Below are positions 1-5,593 of a stretch of 5,788 bases of DNA, in pieces. The notes under the pieces are model-generated. The model was not told the origin of the DNA. It did no database searches and worked only from the letters and a program-made list of their open reading frames with translations. Positions within the stretch are counted from its first letter, which is position 1. Each line of letters begins with the position of its first letter. The position numbers and the translations under genes are program-made. This stretch comes from Alphaproteobacteria bacterium. GTDB lineage: Bacteria; Pseudomonadota; Alphaproteobacteria; Puniceispirillales; Puniceispirillaceae. The DNA lies in NCBI GenBank assembly GCA_011524805.1, contig WTJO01000075.1, forward strand, positions 1 through 5,788, given 5' to 3'.

Positions 1-431
1 TCCCAGCCTTCGGCATAGGGGGTGGCAGAAGGCGCACAATTTTTCCAGCCACGCTCGTCAGAAGGCGCAATTGGCTTGCCGCCAGCCCATGGCATATCAG
101 TTGAGCCTTTTCTGCCAGCGTGTGCTAGCTGGATGCCAAGCTGGGTATTGCCATAGCTTTTGCAGAAATCGACAACATGTTTCAGGGCAGCTTCCTGTGC
201 ATCATTCCATAGCCCAAGACAGCCGGGCGAGATACGCCCTTCGGGCGTGACAGCAGTTGCTTCGGTGAATAACAGCCCGACACCGGCAACAGCGAACTGT
301 CCTAGATGCATCAGATGCCAGTCATTGGCGACACCGTCCGCCGCACTATATTGGCACATTGGCGCCACAATAATGCGGTTTCGTAAGGTTAATCCCCCGA
401 CAGGTATTTCAGAAAACAGCTTTGCACTCAT
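1..431 (-). CDS. Old Yellow Enzyme family NADH:flavin oxidoreductase, YqjM/XenA-like (partial, N-terminal 143 residues)
   Basis: FMN-dependent ene-reductase of the (beta/alpha)8-barrel Old Yellow Enzyme family, expected to reduce activated C=C bonds of enones and similar compounds with NAD(P)H in the cytoplasm. The visible N-terminal 143 residues match the 'thermophilic-like' YqjM/XenA class. APMCQYSA at residues 23-30 places the class-specific Cys at 26 and Tyr at 28, which tune the flavin and bind substrate. EATAVTPEGRISPG (57-70) and QLAHAGRK (101-108) are also class hallmarks. The ATG at 431-429 follows an AAAGGA Shine-Dalgarno (443-438) by 6 nt. The gene starts only 3 nt after the upstream dehydrogenase stop, so the two are co-transcribed and probably translationally coupled. 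The C-terminal half, including the active-site His pair, lies beyond the left edge. The true substrate is unknown; some relatives are annotated NADPH dehydrogenase NamA or xenobiotic reductase. Confidence 0.93.
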   Translation of the reverse strand, partial: MSAKLFSEIPVGGLTLRNRIIVAPMCQYSAADGVANDWHLMHLGQFAVAGVGLLFTEATAVTPEGRISPGCLGLWNDAQEAALKHVVDFCKSYGNTQLGIQLAHAGRKGSTDMPWAGGKPIAPSDERGWKNCAPSATPYAEGW

Positions 432-434
432 TTT

Positions 435-1469
435 TCATCCTTTGACATTCAGATTAATTTTCCTGCCCTCGGCCGCGCTTTGATAGGCGGTGTCGACCAG
501 CTTCATAATTTCAAGATATTCACGGGCAGTATTTTCAGCCCTCTGACCATTAGTCCATGCATCTGCTACATGCTGGCATAAGTGGAAGACACAGTCACCA
601 CCAAAAGACTGGCTATCTTGATGGGCAGGTAATATTATGTCTTCATCTTGCTGGCCATGGCGGCGAAGGGCAAGCTGGCCATCGCCGCTTAGCATTATCA
701 CACCAGCTTCTGTTTCCAGCCATGCTTCACCCATAGTGAGACGCGGATTATCTGCCAGATGATCAGACAGTCTGTTACCATCAAAAATGGCGGTCAGATG
801 ATTATCAAATTCAACCATAATCACCCCTGCATCTTCACCTCTCAGCACAGGATTTAGCTGTCTGAGATCAGCATATAGCTGGCGCGGTGTGCCAAATAGA
901 AAGCAGAACAGGTCAAGAAAATGCACGGCTGTTTCATGTACTAAAAAGCGCGGCATCTCCTGAAAATAGGGCTGGCGCGCCAGATAGGCATCAGCCCCTC
1001 TGCCATCGCCCGGGCGCAGGGCAAACCGGAACTGGTAAATCTGTCCAAAAGCACCTGTCTCAATCTTTGATTTTAGCAGGCGATACCATGGCTGGAAGCG
1101 GAAATTTTCATGAATCACAAGCGAGATGCCGGCTGCCTCTGCCTTTGCCGTGATATATTCTGCCTGTTCAAGGGACTGGCAAAAAGGTTTCTGGCAAATG
1201 ATATGTGATATATCTGCGTCAATCGCTGTTTCAATTAGCCTGCAATGTGCATCTGGCGGCACCACAATATCAAGCACGTCAAGTTTCTGTGATACCAGCA
1301 TCTGCTCAAGGCTCTGATATAGCGGAATGTCTGCCGGTGTGGTGACATCCGGATTGCGGTCTGCGATACCGGCTAGCCAGGTGTGACGGCATCTCTGCCA
1401 TGCGGCATGATGCAACTGGGCAAAATAGCCCGCACCGACAACCCCGATCAAAAGCGTGTTCATAGTCAT
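435..1469 (-). CDS. Gfo/Idh/MocA family NAD(P)-dependent oxidoreductase
   Basis: Cytoplasmic two-domain dehydrogenase of 344 residues, a normal family length. The N-terminal Rossmann fold opens with IGVVGAGYFA (8-17), the dinucleotide-binding glycine motif. ICQKPF (91-96) is the family's EKP-type motif, with Gln in place of the usual Glu but the cofactor/catalytic Lys94 kept. HENFRFQPWYR (120-130) marks the domain boundary, and HETAVHFLDLFCFLFG (178-193) holds the conserved HxxD (His183, Asp186) of the C-terminal alpha/beta substrate domain. Family members oxidise or reduce sugars, inositols, dihydrodiols or biliverdin, and the substrate here cannot be told. ATG codons at 1469 and 1463 are both in frame; neither has a clear Shine-Dalgarno, and a possible -10 element lies only a few bases upstream, so translation may be leaderless. 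It is the first gene of a two-gene unit with the Old Yellow Enzyme and is divergent from the lactonase-like gene. Confidence 0.93.
   Translation of the reverse strand: MTMNTLLIGVVGAGYFAQLHHAAWQRCRHTWLAGIADRNPDVTTPADIPLYQSLEQMLVSQKLDVLDIVVPPDAHCRLIETAIDADISHIICQKPFCQSLEQAEYITAKAEAAGISLVIHENFRFQPWYRLLKSKIETGAFGQIYQFRFALRPGDGRGADAYLARQPYFQEMPRFLVHETAVHFLDLFCFLFGTPRQLYADLRQLNPVLRGEDAGVIMVEFDNHLTAIFDGNRLSDHLADNPRLTMGEAWLETEAGVIMLSGDGQLALRRHGQQDEDIILPAHQDSQSFGGDCVFHLCQHVADAWTNGQRAENTAREYLEIMKLVDTAYQSAAEGRKINLNVKG
438..443 (-). promoter_or_regulatory. Shine-Dalgarno of the Old Yellow Enzyme gene, inside the upstream gene's end
   Basis: On the minus strand AAAGGA lies 6 nt before the ATG at 431. It directly precedes the dehydrogenase stop TGA (437-435), so ribosomes finishing that gene would land on it. 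This fixes the oxidoreductase start and supports translational coupling. Confidence 0.75.
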
Positions 1470-1474
1470 AATAC

Positions 1475-1504
1475 TGTATATAGCGTTGTTATACGCTTAT
1501 TCAA
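1475..1504 (-). promoter_or_regulatory. Candidate sigma70-type promoter for the dehydrogenase / ene-reductase unit
   Basis: On the minus strand TTGAAT (1504-1499) is followed after 18 bp by TATACA (1480-1475); an overlapping TATATA (1482-1477) gives 16 bp spacing. Each hexamer matches the consensus at about four of six positions. Transcription would start near 1469-1467, practically at the first ATG of the dehydrogenase gene. This is inferred from hexamers only; TATAAC at 1493-1488 is a better -10 match but lacks a convincing -35. Confidence 0.35.
1482..1497. promoter_or_regulatory. Dyad AGCGT-N6-ACGCT, possible operator
   Basis: A perfect 5-bp inverted repeat, AGCGT (1482-1486) and ACGCT (1493-1497), lies in the divergent intergenic region. 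It falls exactly in the spacer between the candidate -35 and -10 of the minus-strand promoter, the classic place for a repressor site. No regulator gene is in the window, and a short dyad can occur by chance. Confidence 0.35.
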
Positions 1505-1505
1505 A

Positions 1506-1523
1506 GTGCTAGTGTAATAGCAC
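1506..1523. promoter_or_regulatory. Dyad GTGCTA-N6-TAGCAC, possible operator
   Basis: A perfect 6-bp inverted repeat, GTGCTA (1506-1511) and TAGCAC (1518-1523), lies between the divergent start codons. Its centre is 25 bp from that of the neighbouring AGCGT/ACGCT dyad. It sits just upstream of the candidate minus-strand -35 and covers TGTAAT (1513-1518), the best -10-like hexamer for the plus-strand gene, so a bound protein could act on both directions. The geometry suits a helix-turn-helix dimer; the regulator is unknown. Confidence 0.4.
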
Positions 1524-1546
1524 CAACAGAGATAGATGAGGCAGAG

Positions 1547-2356
1547 ATGAGCGAGACATTATGGGAAGTTTATGCGCTGAAATATTCCGAGCGCAACAGC
1601 AGAACACGCTTTGACAGTTTCCTGTTTGATCCGCACCATAATGTTGCCCATGATATGGATTATTTTGTCTGGGTGCTGAGGTCAGGGGACGAGATCATTC
1701 TGGTGGATACTGGCTATGACGCAGGTGAAGCAAAACAGCGTGGCAGGCCAATTCTGCGTTCCCAGACAGAAGCGCTGGCGGCACTGTCTATTACGCCAGA
1801 CCAGATAAAACATGTCATTATCACCCACCTTCATTATGATCATGCAGGCTGTCTGCATGAATTTCCAGAAGCACGTTTTTATCTGCATCCTGATGAAATG
1901 GCCTATGCTACAGGGCCATGTATGTGTGAAGATGTGCTGCGCATGCCCTTTACCGGAGCGCATATTTGCGAGGCAGTATCTGCACTATATTCAGGCAGGC
2001 TGGAATTCACCAACTCTGATCATAAGATTGCAGACGGGGTAACAACCCACCGCACAGGTGGCCATTCCAGAGGCTTGCAGGTAGTGCGCGTGAAAACTGG
2101 TGCTGGCTGGATGTGTCTTGCCTCTGATGCATCTCATTATTATGAAAATTATCTGACCAGACGCCCATTCCCGATTGTAGTTGATTTGCAGGATATGTTT
2201 TCAGGTTTTGATACTATTCAGGCACTTGCATCAAAGCCGGAACTGGTTATCCCCGGCCATGACCCGCTGGTCGGGCAGATTTTCCCCGCATATGGCAGGT
2301 CAGGCTTTGTCTGGCGGCTTGATGCAGGGCCAGAAAAAGCCCTGCCTCAATTCTAG
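1547..2356 (+). CDS. Metallo-beta-lactamase-fold hydrolase, N-acyl homoserine lactonase-like family
   Basis: Soluble dizinc hydrolase of 269 residues with no signal peptide. The metal-binding motif is HTHLHYDHAG (His94, His96, Asp98, His99), completed by His173 in GGHSRG, Asp194 in SDASH and His238 in PGHDP. The order and spacing (21 residues from His173 to Asp194, 44 from Asp194 to His238) closely follow the AiiA/AttM lactonases, so ring opening of a lactone is the best guess. AiiA has a catalytic Tyr three residues after the bridging Asp; here that position is His197, followed by Tyr198 and Tyr199, so the substrate may not be an acyl-homoserine lactone. The ATG at 1547 follows GAGG (1538-1541) by 5 nt. 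The gene diverges from the dehydrogenase gene and converges on the carboxymuconolactone decarboxylase-like gene, which suggests a shared small-molecule catabolic role rather than quorum quenching. Confidence 0.92.
   Translation: MSETLWEVYALKYSERNSRTRFDSFLFDPHHNVAHDMDYFVWVLRSGDEIILVDTGYDAGEAKQRGRPILRSQTEALAALSITPDQIKHVIITHLHYDHAGCLHEFPEARFYLHPDEMAYATGPCMCEDVLRMPFTGAHICEAVSALYSGRLEFTNSDHKIADGVTTHRTGGHSRGLQVVRVKTGAGWMCLASDASHYYENYLTRRPFPIVVDLQDMFSGFDTIQALASKPELVIPGHDPLVGQIFPAYGRSGFVWRLDAGPEKALPQF
2324..2345. terminator. Hairpin at the 3' end of the lactonase-like gene, possible weak terminator
   Basis: GCAGGGC (2324-2330) and GCCCTGC (2339-2345) form a perfect 7-bp GC-rich stem with the 8-nt loop CAGAAAAA, inside the last codons of the plus-strand gene. 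No T-run follows on either strand, so it is not a canonical intrinsic terminator. It could stabilise the 3' end or help convergent transcripts stop. Confidence 0.3.
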
Positions 2357-2370
2357 TGGTTTGCGGCAGG
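2341..2370. terminator. Alternative stem across the convergent gene ends
   Basis: CCTGCC (2341-2346) pairs perfectly with GGCAGG (2365-2370) across an 18-nt loop containing the lactonase-like gene's stop codon. It shares bases with the 2324-2345 hairpin, so only one can form at a time. The 22-bp convergent gap holds nothing else recognisable and no T-tract. Confidence 0.2.
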
Positions 2371-2378
2371 ATGCCAGC

Positions 2379-2756
2379 TTATAACTTGCCTTCTTCTTCT
2401 AGCACCTTGCGGGCTGAACGCATACATTCCATGCCTTGCGGGACACCGCAATAAATCGCGATAACATGCACAATCGCCCTGATCTCTTCTACCGAGCAGC
2501 CATTGCCAAGTGCGCCTCTGCAATGCAACTCCCATTCATGCATTTTGCCCAGACCGCCTATCATGGCCAGATTCATCATTGAGCGTGTTTTGGCATCTAT
2601 GACCTCATCACCCCATCCGAAGCCCCAGCACCATGCGGTCATGGCTTCCTGAAATGGCTTGCTGAAATCGTCAGCAGAGTCCATTGTGCGTGAAACATAG
2701 TCTGCACCAAGCGTCTGCTTGCGCTTTTCAAGGCCAGTTTCTAGAAAATTTTCCAT
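2379..2756 (-). CDS. Carboxymuconolactone decarboxylase family protein, PcaC-like
   Basis: Small all-helical protein of 125 residues, the usual size of stand-alone gamma-carboxymuconolactone decarboxylase (PcaC), which converts 4-carboxymuconolactone to beta-ketoadipate enol-lactone in protocatechuate breakdown. Family signatures run along its length: GLEKRKQTLGADYV (8-21), FSKPFQE (31-37), DAKTRSMMNLAMIGGLG (54-70), ELHCRGALGNGCSVEEI (76-92) with His78 at the conserved active-site position, and YCGVPQG (102-108). The AhpD-type CxxC is absent, so a peroxidase role is unlikely. No other protocatechuate gene is visible, so I do not assign pcaC. The ATG at 2756 is preferred because GAGAG (2769-2765) lies 8 nt upstream; an in-frame GTG at 2765 would add three residues but leaves almost no space for a ribosome site. 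It follows phoU on the same strand after a gap containing a 12-bp inverted repeat, and converges on the lactonase-like gene. Confidence 0.9.
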   Translation of the reverse strand: MENFLETGLEKRKQTLGADYVSRTMDSADDFSKPFQEAMTAWCWGFGWGDEVIDAKTRSMMNLAMIGGLGKMHEWELHCRGALGNGCSVEEIRAIVHVIAIYCGVPQGMECMRSARKVLEEEGKL

Positions 2757-2765
2757 CTTATTCAC

Positions 2766-2815
2766 TCTCTTTATTGTGGTTTATCCCCAAAGGACGAATA
2801 TTGACAATAAAGAGA
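2766..2815. repeat. Perfect 12-bp inverted repeat between phoU and the decarboxylase-like gene
   Basis: TCTCTTTATTGT (2766-2777) is exactly mirrored by ACAATAAAGAGA (2804-2815) with a 26-nt loop. In a transcript reading through from phoU the stem would cover most of the GAGAG ribosome site of the downstream gene. As DNA, the arms flank a candidate promoter. It lacks a trailing T-run and is AT-rich, so it is not a standard terminator. Confidence 0.6.
2780..2807 (-). promoter_or_regulatory. Candidate promoter for the decarboxylase-like gene
   Basis: On the minus strand TTGTCA (2807-2802), five of six matches to the -35 consensus, is followed after 16 bp by GATAAA (2785-2780), four of six to the -10. 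Start would fall near 2773, about 17 nt before the preferred ATG. The 12-bp inverted repeat arms cover the edge of the -35 and the start site. Inferred from hexamers alone. Confidence 0.35.
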
Positions 2816-2829
2816 TATAGGGGATGGGG

Positions 2830-3495
2830 CTAGTCACTCGGCTCATAAATTTCGCCTTTTACCTTATAGATGGTGGCTTCGGCGATATTTTTTGCATGGT
2901 CACCCACCCGTTCCAGATGGCGGGATACAAATAATAGATGAATTGAGCTGTCGATATTCTCAACATCCTTGGTGATGTTCAGCATGACAGATTTTGAAAA
3001 GGCTTTGTGAAGCTCATCCAGCCTTATGTCATTTGCATGCACAATCAATGCTTCTTCTGCATTTTCCTGATTATAGGTTTTTAATGAATCAAACAGATTG
3101 CCCGAGGCAATCTTGCCCATTTTGCGCAATTCAACTGCATAGATATCTTCGATGAATATCTCGTTAGAAATCGGCAATTTCGCCATATTTTTTGCTAAAT
3201 CACCCACACGTTCAATATTCAGCCCGACCTGAATGGCAGATAACACCTTGCGCAAATCATTCGCCATCGGAGAGCGTAATGCCAGAATATTTTGTGACAA
3301 TTCTGTCAGCCTGGACAGACCTGCATTGATTGCCCTGTCGGTATCAATGATTGTTCTGGCAGATTCCTTATCTGCATTCAGAAGAGCATCAACTGCATTA
3401 TCAACCATTTCTGTGGCAGTTGTGCCCATAGTCATGATCAATGTCTGTAGTTTGTTTAGCTCGTCATCATAGGATGATACGATATGCTCATTCAT
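2830..3495 (-). CDS. phoU: Phosphate signalling / Pst regulator PhoU
   Basis: Cytoplasmic helical-bundle protein that links the PstSCAB transporter to the PhoR sensor, keeping the Pho response off when phosphate is plentiful. It has 221 residues and the family's two similar three-helix halves. Each carries the metal-binding ExxxD motif in near-identical context: NIERVGDLAKN (Glu95, Asp99) and HLERVGDHAKN (Glu195, Asp199), exactly 100 residues apart. The N-terminal SSYDDELNKLQTLIMTMG and the LRSPMANDLRKVLSAIQ stretch (72-88) are typical. The C-terminus stops 18 residues after the second motif's NIAEATIYKVKGE begins, so it lacks the polar tail of E. coli PhoU; the core is intact. The ATG at 3495 follows AGGAG (3508-3504) by 8 nt. 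It is the last gene of the pst operon, and no phoB follows. Confidence 0.97.
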   Translation of the reverse strand: MNEHIVSSYDDELNKLQTLIMTMGTTATEMVDNAVDALLNADKESARTIIDTDRAINAGLSRLTELSQNILALRSPMANDLRKVLSAIQVGLNIERVGDLAKNMAKLPISNEIFIEDIYAVELRKMGKIASGNLFDSLKTYNQENAEEALIVHANDIRLDELHKAFSKSVMLNITKDVENIDSSIHLLFVSRHLERVGDHAKNIAEATIYKVKGEIYEPSD

Positions 3496-3503
3496 AATAT
3501 ATA

Positions 3504-3508
3504 CTCCT
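3504..3508 (-). promoter_or_regulatory. phoU Shine-Dalgarno overlapping the pstB stop codon
   Basis: AGGAG on the minus strand (3508-3504) shares two bases with the pstB stop TAG (3509-3507) and lies 8 nt before the phoU ATG. This supports the phoU start and implies coupled translation of PhoU with the ATPase. Confidence 0.75.
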
Positions 3509-4268
3509 AGCCGAACCTGCCAGTGATATAATCCTGGGTTCTGCTTTCACGAGGGTTAGTAAACATTTGTGTAGTGTCGCCATATTCAATCAGGTCGCCC
3601 AGATGGAAAAACGCGGTCTTCTGGGATACGCGGGCGGCCTGTTGCATGGAGTGCGTTACAATAATGATTGTATAGTCTTTTGCCAAATCTGTCATCAATG
3701 CTTCGATTTTGGCTGTGGCTATGGGGTCTAGCGCCGAACATGGCTCATCCATCAGGATAATTTCAGGCTGGACGGCGATGGTTCTGGCAATACATAGGCG
3801 CTGTTGCTGGCCACCTGAAAGCCCTGTGCCGGGCTGATCCAGCCTGTCTTTTACCTCTTCCCATAGCCCTGAGCCCTTTAGCGCATGTTCAACGATTGTT
3901 TGAAGTTCAGAACTGCTTTTGGCAAGCCCGTGAATTTTAGGTCCATAGGCAACATTGTCAAAAATGGATTTTGGAAACGGATTAGGTTTCTGGAATACCA
4001 TGCCTACCCGAGCGCGCAAGGGAACAACATCAACTTCAGGGGCGTAGATATCTTCATCATCAATCAGAATCCTACCTTCCATGCGGCAGCCGTCAATCGT
4101 GTCGTTCATTCTGTTAAGTGAGCGCAAGAAGGTAGATTTACCGCAGCCGGACGGCCCGATAAAGGCGGTAATTTGCTTTGGCAGAATATCGATTGAAATA
4201 TCATTGATGGCCTGTTTTTCGCCATAATAGATATTTACGTTCTCACATCTAACAACGGGGTCTGTCAT
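3507..4268 (-). CDS. pstB: Phosphate ABC transporter ATP-binding protein PstB
   Basis: Cytoplasmic ATPase that drives phosphate import through PstC and PstA, working as a dimer. At 253 residues it has the usual PstB length and every ABC motif: Walker A GPSGCGKST (38-46), Q-loop at Gln93 in the PstB-typical VFQKPNPFP, signature LSGGQQQR (150-157), Walker B ILMDEP (171-176), D-loop SALD (178-181) and switch His206 in VTHSMQQAARVS. The ending TQDYITGRFG is the classic PstB C-terminus. The ATG at 4268 follows AGGA (4279-4276) by 7 nt. The frame stays open upstream to 4427, but that part overlaps pstA out of frame and has no family similarity. It lies 29 nt after pstA; phoU starts 11 nt after its stop. 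Confidence 0.98.
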   Translation of the reverse strand: MTDPVVRCENVNIYYGEKQAINDISIDILPKQITAFIGPSGCGKSTFLRSLNRMNDTIDGCRMEGRILIDDEDIYAPEVDVVPLRARVGMVFQKPNPFPKSIFDNVAYGPKIHGLAKSSSELQTIVEHALKGSGLWEEVKDRLDQPGTGLSGGQQQRLCIARTIAVQPEIILMDEPCSALDPIATAKIEALMTDLAKDYTIIIVTHSMQQAARVSQKTAFFHLGDLIEYGDTTQMFTNPRESRTQDYITGRFG

Positions 4269-4297
4269 AATTTTATCCTGCTTATTCTTCTTTATAT

Positions 4298-5593
4298 CTA
4301 CCAGCGCCGTTCCAGCTTCCGTCTGATTAAAATGGCAATGCCATTCATGGCTATCAGAAACCCGAGCAGAATGATAATTGCAGAGCTGGTTTTCTGAATA
4401 AACATCCGCTCGGCAAAATCTGCCCACATAAATATCTGCACAGGCAGAACCGTGCCGGGGTCAGTGACCGAATTTGGAATATCTACAATAAACGCAACCA
4501 TGCCTATCATCAATAATGGTGCTGTCTCGCCAAGCGCTTGTGCCATGCCGATAATCGCGCCTGTTAGCATGCCCGGAATGGCCAGTGGCACAACATGGTG
4601 AAAGGTGGCCTGCATCTCGGAAGCGCCAACACCTAGCGCGCCATCCTTGATAGATGGCGGCACAGCCCTGATAGAGGCGCGCGAAGAGATGATAATGGTT
4701 GGCAGGGTCATCAGTGCCAGCACAATACCGCCAACAAGCGGAATAGAGCGTGGCAGCCCGAAAATATTAATAAAAATCGCCAGCCCCAGAATGCCAAACA
4801 CCACAGAAGGTACCGCCGCCAGATTATTGATATTTATCTCGATAATTTCTGTCACTTTGTTTTTAGGGGCAAATACTTCAAGATAAACCGCTGTCGCCAC
4901 ACCCAGAGGAAAAGCAATGATAAAACAGATAAACAGCGTATAGATAGAGCCGAAGAATGCACCTTTTATGCCTGCCATCTCCGCATTCCGCGATGCACTG
5001 CCGAAAAACAGATAATCAGACAGCTCATAGCTTATCAGCCCTTTTGCCTGTAATGCTTCAATATATTCAATCTGTATGTCATTTACACGGCGCAATTTCT
5101 CTGGCGTGTCCTTTGAGATAAAGCCTCTGAGATAGCTATCAGCATCATCATCTAGTGCCAGCTTTACCGGCTGTACCGTATCGAGCTTGTCGATATTGTT
5201 TTTAACAAAGCTCACTAGCCTGACATCAGAGCCGTTCGATAGAATTTGGCGGGCGGCCTTTTTCTTTGAGCGGCCACTTGCCTCCAGTTCGGCATATATC
5301 GCTTCATAGACCAGCTTTTTAGCTTCGCCGTCAAAAAAGGACTGGTCAGACATATCGCCTAGCGGGTCAAGACGCTGGGCATCAAGTGATACATTCAAGG
5401 TTACATAATGTTGGAAAAAGCCCGGAATGCCCTTGGTGCCGATAGAAATAAACAGGGTCGCCAGAAATATCAGTGCAACAGCAATAGCCGAACGGCCAAA
5501 CCAGACAAAACGGCGTTCTTTGGCACGGCGGCCTTTCAGGCTGTTTTGCAGGCGCTGTTCTATCTGTTTTTGCTGCGCTGTTTTCTCAGTCAT
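4298..5593 (-). CDS. pstA: Phosphate ABC transporter permease PstA with N-terminal DUF3333-like extension
   Basis: Inner-membrane permease that pairs with PstC to form the phosphate channel. At 431 residues it is well above the ~300 of E. coli PstA. The extra part is N-terminal: a basic cytoplasmic start, one membrane helix at about 34-52, then a polar, charged stretch to about residue 205 that should lie outside the membrane (DUF3333-like, frequent in alphaproteobacterial PstA). The conserved permease core follows from about 209: YLEVFAPKNKVTEIIEININNLAAVPSV spans 237-264, and the EAA loop contacting PstB reads GASEMQATFHHVVPLAIPG (323-341), followed by the PstA-typical ALGETAPLL (353-361) and a last helix at about 404-423. 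The ATG at 5593 overlaps the pstC stop and has a weak AGAGAG site (5603-5598) 4 nt upstream, so translation probably relies on coupling. Confidence 0.97.
   Translation of the reverse strand: MTEKTAQQKQIEQRLQNSLKGRRAKERRFVWFGRSAIAVALIFLATLFISIGTKGIPGFFQHYVTLNVSLDAQRLDPLGDMSDQSFFDGEAKKLVYEAIYAELEASGRSKKKAARQILSNGSDVRLVSFVKNNIDKLDTVQPVKLALDDDADSYLRGFISKDTPEKLRRVNDIQIEYIEALQAKGLISYELSDYLFFGSASRNAEMAGIKGAFFGSIYTLFICFIIAFPLGVATAVYLEVFAPKNKVTEIIEININNLAAVPSVVFGILGLAIFINIFGLPRSIPLVGGIVLALMTLPTIIISSRASIRAVPPSIKDGALGVGASEMQATFHHVVPLAIPGMLTGAIIGMAQALGETAPLLMIGMVAFIVDIPNSVTDPGTVLPVQIFMWADFAERMFIQKTSSAIIILLGFLIAMNGIAILIRRKLERRW

Noticed and set aside
160..483. Plus-strand open frame of 107 codons
   Set aside because: It lies opposite the ene-reductase and dehydrogenase genes, whose proteins match known families along their length; its own product is low-complexity with no recognisable domain.
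887..1317. Two overlapping plus-strand open frames
   Set aside because: Both are antisense to the conserved dehydrogenase gene and show no family features.
1471..1479. Small palindrome ATAC-T-GTAT as a third operator
   Set aside because: Only 4-bp arms in a TATA-rich stretch that overlaps the likely -10 element; easily due to chance.
1682..2042. Open frames on both strands inside the lactonase-like gene
   Set aside because: They overlap the region coding for the zinc-binding motifs in other frames and have no plausible ribosome sites or domains.
2757..2765. GTG at 2765 as start of the decarboxylase-like gene
   Set aside because: The purine-rich ribosome site would abut or overlap the GTG, while it is ideally spaced (8 nt) from the ATG at 2756. 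Not fully excluded.
2766..2829. Rho-independent terminator after phoU
   Set aside because: The inverted repeat is AT-rich with a 26-nt loop and no T-run after the second arm, so it does not fit an intrinsic terminator.
4269..4427. N-terminal extension of pstB up to 4427
   Set aside because: The added residues overlap the 3' end of pstA in another frame, have no similarity to PstB, and the ATG at 4268 has a good Shine-Dalgarno and gives the usual family length.
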